Positions 11,038 through 22,165 of a stretch of DNA of 64,000 nucleotides are shown here, piece by piece. The stretch is from NCBI GenBank assembly GCA_903772945.1, contig CAICTM010000108.1, positions 55,339-119,338 on the forward strand. Direction: 5' to 3'. This stretch comes from Seminavis robusta. Its lineage: Eukaryota; Bacillariophyta; Bacillariophyceae; Naviculales; Naviculaceae. Made by a program: the position numbers and the translations under genes. The stretch's first letter is position 1; every line of letters begins with the position of its first letter. The notes beneath the pieces were generated by a model. The model saw only the letters and a list, made by a program, of their open reading frames with translations. It made no database searches and was not told where the DNA came from.

Positions 11038-11129
11038 GAGTCAAAATGACCCTCTTTGACTGGGCCATAAAAGCGGGCGCACCACTCGCGCGATCCTCTT
11101 TGTAATTACGATAAAGAGTCCAAGTCAAA
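11038..11129. repeat. left-flank copy of motifs shared across the Crypton
   Basis: Contains GAGTCAAAAT at 11038-11047, TTTGACT at 11055-11061 and CCAAGTCAAA at 11120-11129. The same three words recur on the right flank at 14440-14482 with different spacing and order. TTGAC is also the core of WRKY-type boxes, so a regulatory explanation is open. Confidence 0.5.
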
Positions 11130-11324
11130 ATAACACGGACTTAAGGGGTAGCTATCTGAGATATAGGTACCGGTATTGAAAGCAGCGGGCTAGCTTCATC
11201 GGTTGGCGCCCTCTTTAGGCCTATCTCCAACTCTATTGCTTCGTACCCTAGCTAGCGTGGAAACCAATGCCACAACGAAACAACAACGAAACAACAAACA
11301 AACAACAAACAAACCAATATCAAG

Positions 11325-13950
11325 ATGACCTCTACAATCAGCGCTATTGCCAATGGCTTACCCTCTCCAGCCAGGCCAGCCCAAATCAGGGTGGTGGAGC
11401 ATAGGATTGGAGAAGATGGCATGAGAGAGGCTGTTGTAACAGTGCAGGAGGACGATTCTCAACTGAACAGCAATTTGCAACATGTCCTTTTGGAAATGGC
11501 AGAGGGTGACAGACCCACTCAGACTGGAAAAGCTTTGGATCCAAAAGTCTATGAATACTACCAATACTGTGATCATTGCTATCCTGATGATCCAAAGAGG
11601 AGAGTGGTGAACTTTGAACATGTCTACAGATTCATGTTCTATGAAACATTCAGAGAGCCAAAGAAACATCCAACCAAGGCTGAACGTGCCAAGCCTGTTG
11701 AACAGAGGAAGCACTTCAATAAGGAAGAGTTTGATGCACTCATGGTAGACTACAAGGACTCTGCTTCCGCCAGGCTGAATCGTCCCAATCCTAAGGAACC
11801 AATGAGTCCTCCATCATGGGAGCAATACAAGCAGATCATCAGGAAGATCTGGAAAGTCCAACTGGCCAAGGGACTAACAGATGTGCAGAGCTTTGATGGT
11901 ATCTGGAGACTCCCACTGGACGATCTGTTCAAATTCGTGAAGCATAGGAAGCCAATGCAGGACAAGAAAAACTACAAAGAGAAGGTTGATGGAGAATTCT
12001 CCCCCTACATGATTGTTGAGCACTACACCTCTATTGAAGCTATTCTATGGAAGCACAGTCACGAAGCTGTTGGCTACAGGTCTATTGCTTGCCAGCTTCG
12101 CCACAGGTACTGCTTTCTACATTTGACTTGTGGCATCCTCAGGTGTGAGAGTCTACACCGTGCTGAGTTCAGCGACTTCCTTGGATTGACTGTCCCCAAG
12201 GACGAAGACAGAGATGTGCACAACACCTACATCATGGTTAATCAGATAGCAATGGGCAAGACAGCCACCTATGGCAGGAAACAATATGGAAGAGCCACTC
12301 GCCACAAGGATGTCAACGTGTGTCCCATTGGTGCTTTTGCTTTCATGGTGCAGTACCGACTTCACTGCACTGACGAATTTGCTGATTTCGCTGTGGAGCA
12401 GTGGATTGACAACAAGAACTGGTTTGACATCAAGGTCCTTGCGGATGTCTCACCTGGAGCCAATCGGTGCAAGGAAATGGAAAAGGATACTTATGGCAAC
12501 CACATCCGTGAAATCCTGACAGAACTTGATCTTAACTGCAATAAGATACTCCATCTTGGCAGGAAGCTTGGAGCTCTAACTCTTGAGTTGCTTATGGAGG
12601 AGCGCAGCCAGATTCAACAGTTAGGTGGCTGGTCTGAGGGCTGTTATGACAAACACTACAGTGGGAAGATGCCTCTAACTCCCGTCAGGCGGATGGCTGG
12701 TTATGGTGGGAAACAAGGGTGCCTCTTTTGTCCCCGATCTATTGTCATGCCTCCCAAAGAACTGCTTGTTCTTACACCGATTGGAAAGTGGGTGTACAAG
12801 GCTTGGGATGCTGTCACGGCAAGCGAAGCAGCACAAGCTGGAAAGTGTCCTACAGCCATTGCGTTCCTGAAGTTCTTCATTGATCTAAACATGATCTTTC
12901 TGCAGGATGCTGCTGCCATGCAAGTACTCTCTCCAGAGCGAGAGGAGCACCCACTGTTTACTGAACTCAACGACGTGTTCAAGACAGATCTCTTTGCAGT
13001 AAGCCTTCAATATACCTGCATTATCTTTGACACACGCCGCTCACTACTGCTTCTCCACTCTACAGACATTCAAAGAGAACATGAAGCTAGCTTTGGAGTC
13101 CGCAAAGAATCCAAAGGAAGCCACTGTTGAAAAGATTGTACCCACTTTGACAGCGTGGCAAACAGCCAACAACCAGGCTCTATGTCTTTTGGATTCAAAG
13201 GTAGACAACGTGAGCAAGGTGGTGGCCAATGCCTGCTCACAGCTGGTCGAGTACACCCAGAGAACAGAACAGAGACAAGTGCAACAGCAGCGGCAACTAG
13301 GGGCATTACTCGTGAAGCTTGGCAGTTCGCTAAGTGCCGTGACTACAGAAGAAGGCATTGAAGAAGAAGGTGAATTGCTAACTACAGACGAACTGGACCA
13401 TATCCGGGACAGTACAGAGTATGAGCCAGTGGTGGAGTTCACGGATCTTATGCAGGATCCGGCTGGTGCACCTTTGGACACTGGTGAAACTCGTGACATG
13501 GATCTTCAACTTGGTGCAACAGGACTTATGGATCTTACACGTACTGTATCTCCTACTGCGCAACAACAGCAAGCACCAGTCGCCAAACCAAACAACCAAT
13601 TCAAGTTGAAGGTGTGTATCAAGGACTTGGTAGAGCTGATGGATGAGTGGACTGGTCGACTGGAAGGCAACTCTCCAGATCCCCTTGGTGGCATGGAAGG
13701 AAGGAACGAGAAGTTTGGATCAAAATGGAGGAAGCACATTCCAGCCAAGCAATACTCCAGGAGAAATCAGGCCGTGGCTGGAATTCGTGCCTATGCCGAA
13801 CGCGAGAATCTGGACGAGTTGGATGCATGTACCATCCTCAACTACAACTACAAAGGAGAGTGCAAGCACTCCATTGCAAACTTTGTGGACTACTTGAAGA
13901 AAGAGGGGCTGCTACAAAAGAAAGCCTCTCGTGGTCGTACCAAAAAATGA
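11325..13950 (+). CDS. Crypton tyrosine recombinase with GCR1-like DNA-binding domain
   Basis: Two exons: 11325-12998 (558 codons) and 13066-13950. They are joined across a 67-bp phase-0 intron (GTAAGC...CTACAG) to give 852 residues. The recombinase core has the catalytic set in order: Arg273 in GILRCESLHRAEF (box I, R..E), His410 and Arg413 in HLGRK (box II), Trp436 in GGWS, and the likely nucleophile Tyr445 in YDKHYSG. Residues about 737-840 resemble the GCR1_C domain that Cryptons carry after the recombinase (conserved Trp spacing, basic SKWRKHIPAKQYSRR). The enzyme would cut and rejoin DNA through a phosphotyrosine link and move a circular intermediate. The linker between domains is Gln-rich and acidic. 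No stop or frameshift interrupts it. The start sits just after an AAC/CAA-rich leader. A domesticated host gene is the alternative. Confidence 0.85.
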
Positions 13951-14125
13951 ACTATGTTACGCTCTATTTGGTGGGCTTCCAAGCTCCTTGGTCTTTGACC
14001 TGTTCGGCTAGCATGGGCTGTGTCGCACAGATACAAGCCGCCATCATTCTAAATTCATTTAAACTACTAGTAGTATGAGCCTTCTTGGTTGTCTTCTCTG
14101 TTGTCTTCTCCATTGTCGACTGTAG

Positions 14126-14160
14126 TTGTGTTGTGTTGTGTTGTGTTGTGTTCGTGTTGT
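14126..14160. repeat. GTGTT-type microsatellite
   Basis: About seven imperfect tandem units of TGTGT/TGTTG on the plus strand, directly before the 30-bp repeats that follow. No coding role is apparent. Confidence 0.8.
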
Positions 14161-14335
14161 TGCCTGTCGCCGTAAGATAGGTGCGCAACTTTGCCTGTTG
14201 CGGTAAGATAGGTGCGCAAGCTTGAAGTTCGAAAAGTGAGAAGTTGGTTCTGACGTCAGTCGTGTTCCGGTTCTCATTGAGTACCGGTCGCCAAAAGAGG
14301 TGCGAAACTTCCCAAAAAGAGGTGCGCACTTTGGG
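14161..14335. repeat. minisatellite with four AGGTGCG boxes
   Basis: A 30-base unit (tgcctgtcgc... ending ggtgcgcaa) at 14161-14190 is repeated at about 14192-14220 with two changes. Two further AGGTGCG boxes lie at about 14298 and 14320, each preceded by an AAAAG run. The set lies between the Crypton ORF and the GAGTCAAAAT motif. It could be part of the element's 3' non-coding region. Confidence 0.75.
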
Positions 14336-14439
14336 AACGTCACCAGGTGACTCCAGTTTGAATCCTGCTCAGCAGTTTCTCGATTGGCCTATCGAGATTC
14401 TAAAGGTACTGTTTTAGACACAGTGAAAGTAGAATCTGA

Positions 14440-14482
14440 CCAAGTCAAACGAGATACTCTGAGTCAAAATCCAACTTTGACT
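14440..14482. repeat. right-flank copy of motifs shared across the Crypton
   Basis: CCAAGTCAAA at 14440-14449, GAGTCAAAAT at 14461-14470 and TTTGACT at 14476-14482. The same words occur on the left side of the recombinase gene. Confidence 0.5.
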
Positions 14483-14884
14483 CACTCGGCGGATGCACTG
14501 CATTTTTCCTTGACTGAACGAACTGTCGAAGGACAGACAGTTATTTTACCAACTAAATAAAGATTGCTTCAAACAGCAGCAGTAAAAGCAAGGCCCTCGG
14601 GCGACGAGAATCTTGATGTCTCCATGTCATCCAAGGATCCAAGTGGTGCGTCTCGTTGGGGTGATGGCGTCAACAAAGTTCAACTTTAGTCAGACGAGTC
14701 GAGTCGAACCTAAAATAAGGTTAGGGACAAGGAAGAAAGTGTCAGTTACCGGTTCGACTGCGGGTCTAAAGGGTTTCAGTCATGCTTGCCACGGGACCTC
14801 AAACCCTTTCTTTCCGTTTTCTTCCTCAACCTCATCGCCACTTTTTCCCCTTGAACGCTCTAAACTAAGTCCCCACGACAACAC

Positions 14885-16136
14885 ATGTCTCTTGTATCTT
14901 TGACAGCCACAGTCAACCAATCCATCAAGACAATGCCAACCGCTGTTTCCACCAGAGGCAGTTCGTTTGGAACAGAAGAAACGCTGGAAGAACGATGGAG
15001 TGTCCAGAATCTAGAGTACGTTCGGGACCTCTGGAAATTGGATGACGAACAGTATCGAGAGTTGGTGGCCATGAAGACGAAACTAGCCGACGTTCATCAC
15101 TGGAAGAACAACCCTTACGAAGTCATTCGTTTCGTAACGGGCCCGCAGGGATTCCACAAGGCAGAAGAACTCTTTCGAGACATGGTAAAATGGCGCATTG
15201 AAAACAATATGGAAACCATTCTGGACACGTACAAACCACCCAAGGCACTGTTACGATACTATCCGTCCGCGATTCTCAAAGGCTACGACAAAGAAGGGGA
15301 CCCAATCTACTTGGAACGAGGAGGAGCCATGGATGGTCCAGGGCTGTTGAGTCGATTTGGACGGGAACGTTTGCTACAATTCGTTATCTGGGGCCGAGAA
15401 CTGTCGTTCCGGGGACGGTGGATTGAAGAATACGAGCTCAAACAGGGAAGACCTCCGACTCGCCTGACAATCATCTATGACCTCTCGGGGTTGAACTCGA
15501 GCCATCTCAAGGCAGGCGTCTTGCCCCTGATGAACGAAGCCATGAAAATCACACAACTGCGATACAATGGAATAGCCAAGGTGAGTACTACCCTCCTGCA
15601 TCCTGACGTGATGAGCAGACGCTTCTGCCTGCTGGTGGCATTTATCAACTCACGAGCACTTCTACTGAAATCAACTGCAGCGAATGATTGTCATTCGAGC
15701 ACCTTCTATCTTCAGTCTGGTCTGGGGTGTCGTCAAGTATGCCTTTCCAAAGGCTGCCATGAAAAAGTTTGTGTTTTCAGGACCCAAGAACCATCTTGAG
15801 GTATTGGACAAGTACGTAGATCGGGACGTTCTTCCACCGTGCATCGTTCCGGGGGGCAAAGGAACTGTGGCGGTCGAAATGTCACCGTACCTTGATGGCG
15901 GCATCATTCCTGAAAACATCACCGGCCAGGAAGATGATGACGAGAAGGAACTCTTGGTAGATGCCGGATACGAGTCTACAGCGTCCACCGAAGTTAGCTC
16001 AGATTGCTCGGATGCCCCGCTAGCCTCGAATCACATCCCACTATCAACGACCTCTCTAAAGATTCGATGCAAGCGAATAACTGGAGGTTGGTGGAATGGG
16101 AACACCCCATCCAAAAGCATTCGAGTCTTTAACTAG
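14885..16136 (+). CDS. CRAL-TRIO (Sec14-like) lipid-transfer protein
   Basis: Exons 14885-15580 and 15681-16136, joined across a 100-bp phase-0 intron (GTGAGT...CTGCAG), give 383 residues. An N-terminal helical part (ERWSVQNLEYVRDLWKL, HHWKNNPYEVIRFVTG) matches the CRAL-TRIO_N region. The lipid-binding domain at about residues 110-300 includes GYDKEGDPIYLERGG, LTIIYDLSGLNSSHLKAG and, after splicing, AKRMIVIRAPSIFSLVWGVVKYAFPKAAMKKFVFSG split over the exon join. Its C-terminal PPCIVPGGKGTV segment is shared with the gene at 20819. The tail is acidic and Ser-rich. Sec14-like proteins exchange phosphoinositides and other lipids between membranes. Without the splice the frame would end in a stop soon after the core. 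The gene is a paralogue of 20819-22165. Confidence 0.85.
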
Positions 16137-16834
16137 CTAGGTGCAGGTGGTCACCGCGAATCAAACTCGCTTGCTTTGCAGCTAGAGCTGCCATACCTCA
16201 CAAAAAGCTGTACAGAGATGGATTGACAATGGACCTCTAATGTCAACGAAATTTACCCACGTAGATAACTGGCTTGCCTTCCAACTTGGCGAGGCGCCGA
16301 ACTGTCTCATAGTTTCATCACATTAGCCTTGACTTTCTTCGGTAGCAATATGCAGTATAGCTTGTACCTTTGAAAGAGGCACCGTTGAGATTACTGAGTG
16401 ATAAGGTGCCATCGTGAAGTAACTGCATCTTGCACATAGACGCCAGGCAGACCAGGCCACTGGTACGGCATCTTTCAAGCTAGAGCCGTGTGGTTAGCTG
16501 CGGTTCCATGCTGTTGGTGCACCACAGTCCAAGATGCAGTGCAGGTGATTTATTTGGATGGCGGCGTTGTTTGTCTCCACGTTGAAGTTGCTCATGAAGG
16601 TGAAGACAGTGATGCGGTACTGTACGGTACTGACGAATGGAACGTCCGCGGTGAGCTTTCCAGCAATGCATCAAAAAGGCTGTTCAAACATCCATGGACC
16701 GCTGGACCTGTACAGTATCGAGCAATGAAGTCATGTCTATTTTTAGAGAGTTGCTTGGTTTATGTGTATGTAGAATATCAAGTACTTTAATGAGATACCG
16801 AGTGATGGCTGAGGCTGTGGCTGGCAGTTTTGCT
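16137..16834. other. intergenic, no gene seen
   Basis: About 700 bp between convergent genes. The frames here are short and uncharacteristic. Confidence 0.5.
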
Positions 16835-17527
16835 TTATGCGCACGCGGCTGCAGTTGGAGGCACTGACTCCATCGTGTTTAATATGAACCCCTCAATATC
16901 CTTTCTGACAAACGCCCCCTCTGTAAGCTGTTGAGCCAGAGCATGGCGCCACTTGCCTCGAACTTCATCCAAAGCTAGCTTGGCTTGATCAAAGTCCATC
17001 ATGTCACTGAGAATCACAGCCTTGTTGTTCAGAGCCGCGACACGCAGCAAGTCAGTGTCTTGGGATCCAATCGGAAGGAGTGCGATTGCGGAGAGACAGG
17101 AGTCAAAGAATCGGATGGCTTTCCTTTGGCTTTTGATGCATTTGAGAACCTTGCCCTTCATCTGGTGAGCCATGCCAATGTTGAACAATGCCACTGCACG
17201 GTAATACGCAATCTCCTGGATGCAGCAGACTTCTCCGATCAAAGGAGAGAAGATCAAAGCTCTGCTGTATGCAAAGTATCTTGGATCTTGTTCCTGGAGG
17301 AACGGGAGCGCCACAGATACGCAATAGTGTGGTCTTTGGAGGTTGAACTGGAGTATCTCAGGCAGCTGCGCCAGTTGATCTAGAATGTGCACAGCATTCT
17401 CCAAGATCTCCAGCGCCTCGGCCACGTTACCCTTTGCCAGATTCAAAGCCCCTTCCCGATTCTCCATGGCTGCCAAGAACAAATAGTAGTTAATCCCTTC
17501 CATGGTTCTTGTTGGTCTTTGTTTCAA
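16835..17527 (-). CDS. TPR-like helical repeat protein
   Basis: Up to 230 residues; an alternative start is the Met eight codons in (17503), before EGINYYLF. The sequence is almost entirely helical, with tetratricopeptide-like pairs: NREGALNLAKGNVAEALEILENAVHIL, then ALFNIGMAHQMKGKVLKCIKSQRKAIRFF, then VAALNNKAVILSDMMDFDQAKLALDEV. Typical TPR landmarks (G at 8, A at 20, A or P near 27-32) are visible in at least two repeats. TPR arrays bind partner proteins; no catalytic domain is present. It lies between two Sec14-like genes but shares no motif with them. Confidence 0.7.
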   Translation of the reverse strand: MKQRPTRTMEGINYYLFLAAMENREGALNLAKGNVAEALEILENAVHILDQLAQLPEILQFNLQRPHYCVSVALPFLQEQDPRYFAYSRALIFSPLIGEVCCIQEIAYYRAVALFNIGMAHQMKGKVLKCIKSQRKAIRFFDSCLSAIALLPIGSQDTDLLRVAALNNKAVILSDMMDFDQAKLALDEVRGKWRHALAQQLTEGAFVRKDIEGFILNTMESVPPTAAACA

Positions 17528-18592
17528 AAAACTTGAAGAGAGCGGTGTGCAAGTAGCAAAGAAAGTGAGACGATGCGATTTTGCGGGAAGAAGATCCTAG
17601 CCAGCTAGAGTGGCATGACAATTCAAACTCTCAAACTAGCTAGCTACCTGGTACTCTAGCTAGTAGTAGTCTAACAACCTGTCACCTCGGAAAGTCCAGA
17701 ACTTGGAAATTGCCAGCGATGCTTAGAAAACAGGTGGCAAAAGGCCGATCTCGGGCGCCACATCAGTGCGTCTTGGCCACTGAGCAGAGAAGCCTTGGGA
17801 AGTGGAACCGCCCCGTTTGGTGGGCTTCTCGCTTCGCACTTCGCATGGGCTTCTCCTGAGCTTTTTGCGGATTTGGGAGCAGAGCTGGAGCAGTCAGTAC
17901 GCGAAAGCAACAATGGCACAATGGCTGGAGCTCAGCCGTGAGAAAAGAGAAGAGTTTACTTTGCAGTCGCAAGTTACAGCGAGAAGATTCAGTGATCTAA
18001 CAGGAGTCTCTCGCTCGCCATCCTGCATCCTGCTCTATAATCATCTAATTCTCTAATCAAAGTTGATTGACTACTAGACTACTACTAGTAGTAGACTAGC
18101 TAGCTAGATCTAGAGCTATCTAGAGAAGTCTAGAGAACAAAGCTGGGACTTCGGAGAAAGACATTACTTAAGAGGGATTCTCATGGTCATGAATAAACCA
18201 TCTTAGGTTCAGGTTTGTTAAGTTTGTAGGCCCATTCTTTGACATCACACATCGCAACCACTTCTCGTCTCTCGCCTCATTAAGACTCCGCTCCGGGAGT
18301 ACCGTACCGTACGGTAGTGACTTTAGCGAACTCGATTGTCTCTGGTGCTTTGGTGGCCCAAACTCGGCTGCTTGGTGGTTTCATACGGTACTGTATGAAA
18401 ATCCAGCATGCTGTACCGTAAACAACCAACACAGTTCCCCAACAGCCTTAGTGAAACTAGTTTCAGCTTTCAAGTTTCCGTGCTTCGAAATGGATGTTCG
18501 ATGTTCGGGCTGTCGGGTCTCTGAAAATAGCTGGCAACAGCCAAGGGAATTGCTGGCGGGGACTGGAACTACCGATACCGGGACCAGGGTGT

Positions 18593-18617
18593 ATACATGT
18601 ACATGTACATGTATGTA
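18593..18617. repeat. TACATG microsatellite
   Basis: Tandem copies of the palindromic-type word TACATG(T), also seen singly at about 19.43 and 20.75 kb. Confidence 0.7.
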
Positions 18618-19377
18618 GTAGTCGTAATCAAGGATCAAGAGAGCTTCAGCTTTGCCATGACATACTTATTCTAACGGGCCACAAGGAGAATGTCCAAGCG
18701 AGTGTTGAGAACCCCAGGAACATCCTGACATCCTGACCTTTATAAAAACGTTCCTGATCATGCTAGAATGAAGAATCCGAGGAAAGGGACGGACAGATTA
18801 CTTTTAAGAATTACGTTTTACTGTTTTACTGGAGGGAACTTCCGGGAAAGACTGGGAGAACTCTTCCCGACGGCCTGGAAAAACTGAAGGGAGGTACTAC
18901 TAGACTAGCAAGCTTTCTAGTACTCTAGTAGCTAGTAAAGGGAGAATTGGCAAAACCGTCCAAAGGTCCTGCTTTTTTGCCGCATCCGCCTGTCTCATCT
19001 TGTGAGCGACTTCTTGCTTGCTTGCTGATATGCAGAGTGTACATGTCTGTAGAGCTTCCTGTATTCTGGTGGCTTGTTTGGTTTTCTGGTTCCTCGAAGA
19101 AGGGTTCAGCCATTCATGAACAACTACTTGCTGCTTGCTTCCTCGGAGAAGGGATTCGGCCTATGAACAACCAACATCTGCACGAGTAACCTTCTATCCT
19201 TCTGTAGCTCCTTCTGTGCCATTCGCGGTCACCCTCACAGTAAGTAGTGTAAGTAAGTGAGCTTTGAGCTCTGAGGACAAAGCAGGGAACAGTTCCCGAG
19301 ATTTTTTAATGGTGGGATAGTGGGTAGGCCTGCCCCACAGTTGCCAGCACAGCCCTACTGCAACCGTGCCAATACAT

Positions 19378-19404
19378 CAAAGGTCAAAGGTCAAAGGTCA
19401 AGGT
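19378..19404. repeat. AAAGGTC tandem repeat
   Basis: Three perfect 7-base AAAGGTC-type units plus a shortened fourth. Short microsatellite; AGGTCA is also a nuclear-receptor half site in animals, but that has no bearing here. Confidence 0.75.
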
Positions 19405-20059
19405 CAATTATTACAGTAAAGGCGTACATGTACATGTAGCAACGAAGCACTTACTTCGCTCGCTATTCTTCTGCTTCGCTCATTCTTTGCTGTAGCCAGA
19501 GTACAACAGACGCCACAGAAGTCATCATTGAAAGGGGATGGGGTTTTATGCTGTAAGAGCAAAGAGCGAAGCGTTCCTTTCACGTTCCACTTTCTTCTTG
19601 GTGGTCCAACGAAGGGCACTACAATCCTTTACTGCTTTTCTGTTCTTCTCCTGCTCCTGTTTAGATGCCTACCTTGTCTAGGTCCCATCGTCTTATCGTC
19701 TCTGCCTAGACTATTCAACCCTGGTGCTGTCAGTGCACAGCATCACGGTTGCGATAGCTAAAGATGTTGATTTCTGCTACTGGGAACTGCACTATTCGAG
19801 TGTAAGCACCTACCAGTGTGGCAAATCAAAACACAGCAAAAAACGTCAGTTGCTTGGTACCGTACCGTACGGAGAACAGGAGACTGTCTTGTGCGGTGAG
19901 GAAGAATGCTCCTAGCTAGTAGATAGTGAGATAGGCTATTGCGAGTTCGCTACCTGACCTGACCTGACCAAGACCCAAGACCTGTTCTTCATGCATCACA
20001 ACTGCATGTATCATCTTGTGTTGGTGCAGCTACGGTATCGATAGAGCCACAACCTGCTA

Positions 20060-20540
20060 GATGTGGAATGCAGGAATCCAACCCCTGGCGCTACTGGTAG
20101 AGCTCCAGTCCCAACTCCGGATCCAACACCTGGCTGGACTCCGACCAATACCTTTTAGGCAACTAGTACAGGACCCACACCAGGAAGGCCAAACACCTAG
20201 ACGGTCTTCGGGCCTATTATGCCATGACATCTTTTGACCCGCCATTGGCCTTTCTGGAAGGATGCCGCCCCAGATCAAGTCGGCTTATTCCTCGTTCCGC
20301 ACTGGACCTATTACACGTCCATCTGGCCCCACTCCCTGACCAACTCCATCACCAATACTGGTACCTGGAGATGCTCCTGGACCCAAGCCAATACTACATA
20401 CATCCTGGCCCGCACCAGAGTACCACACCAGATACGGTCAACTAACTCATGGACCCACACCATTGCAAACCTACTAGCATGGTACTGGCAAAGGTAGAAT
20501 GAATAGATGCCATCAACTCATGGACCCACACCAGCTCCAA
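20060..20540 (+). pseudogene. possible relic of a Pro/Thr-rich coding sequence
   Basis: One plus-strand frame from about 20075 reads NPTPGATGRAPVPTPDPTPG and then hits a stop. Further fragments of PTPG and GPTP type reappear in shifted frames to about 20530, and a 20-base segment (tcatggacccacacca) occurs twice, near 20450 and 20518. This resembles the low-complexity linkers of secreted diatom proteins, now broken. The call is tentative. Confidence 0.3.
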
Positions 20541-20818
20541 GGACGTTCAGAGGGTGCGGGGAAAAAAGTAACCTTATTCACCAATGCGTTCGCGGGTAAA
20601 TTAAGGTTGCACCCAAGCAAGTGCGGTATTAAAAGCAATATAAGCCAATGGCCATTCGCTTGCTGCGCTTTCGGCGAGATAGAAGTCGCCTCTCAAATTT
20701 CGCCGTCTCCAAATTTTGTGTTGGAGTGTGGCTACCGAATGTTCATTGGCATGTATACATGTACCGGTAGATAGGTGTTTGCAAAAGGCAGGCAGGAAGT
20801 GGCAACAACAAATTAACC

Positions 20819-22165
20819 ATGACACCCCGCATCCAGCCTGTGGACCACCGTTCGTCCAGAGTAGTAGACGCAACCCATGCGAGGCAGAGGCCTAGATCGC
20901 AGTTGTTGGACACGGCCATGGCGTATGAGATGGCAGTTCTGAAGGAACAGACGAATGACGAGCGATGGAGCGACGCCAATATTCAAAAGGTTGTCAAGCA
21001 GTGGAAACTGAGTGACTTGGAAGAACAGCAATTGCGTCAGATCAAGCTTCGCATGGCAGATCTGGATCATTGGAAGAACAACCCGTTGGATGTTGTCCGT
21101 TACTTGCGAGGGCCTGGCAAATTTGAGCAAGTAGAAGGCAAAATCAGAGAAATGATAGAAGTGAGTTAGTGACATGGCATGCAGCTGTTTGTGGCTACTA
21201 CTGTGTGCCAGTTTGTCTTGTCTCGCCGTGTCGACCTTGTTGGCTCATTTGTTTTCTCACCATGATTGTGACATTGTGACATTTTTTTTCAACGTCTTCA
21301 GTGGCGGATTCAATATGGAGCTGACTCCCTCTTGGAAACCTACCGGCCTCCTCGTACGTTGCTCTACTACGTCCCCAGTGCTATCCTAAAGGGCTACGAC
21401 AGAGAGGGCGATCCCATCTATCTCGAAAGAGGCGGTGTCATGGATGGAGTTGGGCTCCAACGGTATTCACGGGATGATATAGTACGCCATATTATTTGGC
21501 TACGGGAGATTGGTACCCGCGGGCATTGGATCCAGGATTTTGAAAAGAAGACGGGGCGAACACCGTCACAAGTCACCATTATCTATGATATGCAGGGCAT
21601 GTCGTCACGCCATTTAAAAGCAGGCGTCATTCCCATGTTCCAGGCCATTGTCAAAGTCAATCAACAGCGTTATTGTGGGTTGGCCAAGCGGATCATTGTA
21701 CTCCGGGCTCCTCCTATTTTTAACTTTATCTGGAACATGGCAAAGCATTTCTTCCCTCCCGAAGGACAAAAGCTCATGGTTTTCACTGGACCCAGCAATT
21801 ATCTCAAAGTTTTGGACAAATTTGTGGATCGCAAAGTTTTGCCTCCGTGCATTTGCAAAGAAGGACGCGGCACTGCCATGGATTGCATGCCGCAAAATTT
21901 TGAAGGCGGCAATCTACCCCCCAATGCGGAGGCTTCCATTCCAGATGAACCCTGGATCACAGAGTTGATGAATACCGCCAAAACGATGAAACGACGAGAG
22001 CAAGAACGACAACGCCGTCTTGCGCCACCGCCACCAAAAGTGAAAGAAGTATCCGCTGAGACTCTTTTTCCTCCGGTGTGCTTGTCGCACTATCTCAATG
22101 TACAGGTCTTGAACATACCACAAGCGCAATGGCAGGATGAATATGAAACCGTGCTGGTGCGCTGA
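20819..22165 (+). CDS. CRAL-TRIO (Sec14-like) lipid-transfer protein, paralogue of 14885-16136
   Basis: Exon 1 (20819-21160, 114 codons) and exon 2 (21302-22165) join across a 141-bp phase-0 intron (GTGAGT...CTTCAG) to give 401 residues. The splice joins KIREMIE to WRIQYGADSLLETYRPPRTLLYY, which aligns with DMVKWRIENNMETILDTYKPPKALLRYY in the paralogue. The CRAL-TRIO core holds GYDREGDPIYLERGG, QVTIIYDMQGMSSRHLKAG, IIVLRAPPIFNFIWNMAKHFF and LPPCICKEGRGTAMDCMPQNFEGGNLPP. The C-terminal 70 residues are charged and Pro-rich and are not shared. It likely carries a lipid ligand between membranes. The intron lies at a different place from the one in the paralogue, and neither gene has the other's intron. 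Confidence 0.85.

Larger units (their letters stand above)
11038..14482 (+). mobile_element. Crypton-type DNA transposon (limits provisional)
   Basis: The element is defined by the intact tyrosine recombinase at 11325-13950. The limits given are those of short motifs shared by both flanks: GAGTCAAAAT followed a few bases later by TTTGACT at 11038-11061 and 14461-14482, and CCAAGTCAAA at 11120-11129 and 14440-14449. Cryptons have no long terminal inverted repeats and make only short direct repeats on insertion, so ends are hard to see in one copy. The shared motifs may be transcription-factor sites or element termini; I cannot tell which. Confidence 0.45.
17528..20818. other. gene-poor, repeat-rich stretch
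   Basis: About 3.3 kb without a supportable gene. It holds many CTAGCTAG and CTACTAGTAG words around 17.6, 18.1 and 18.9 kb and the short tandem repeats listed separately. A possible Pro/Thr-rich coding relic lies near 20.1-20.5 kb. Confidence 0.6.
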
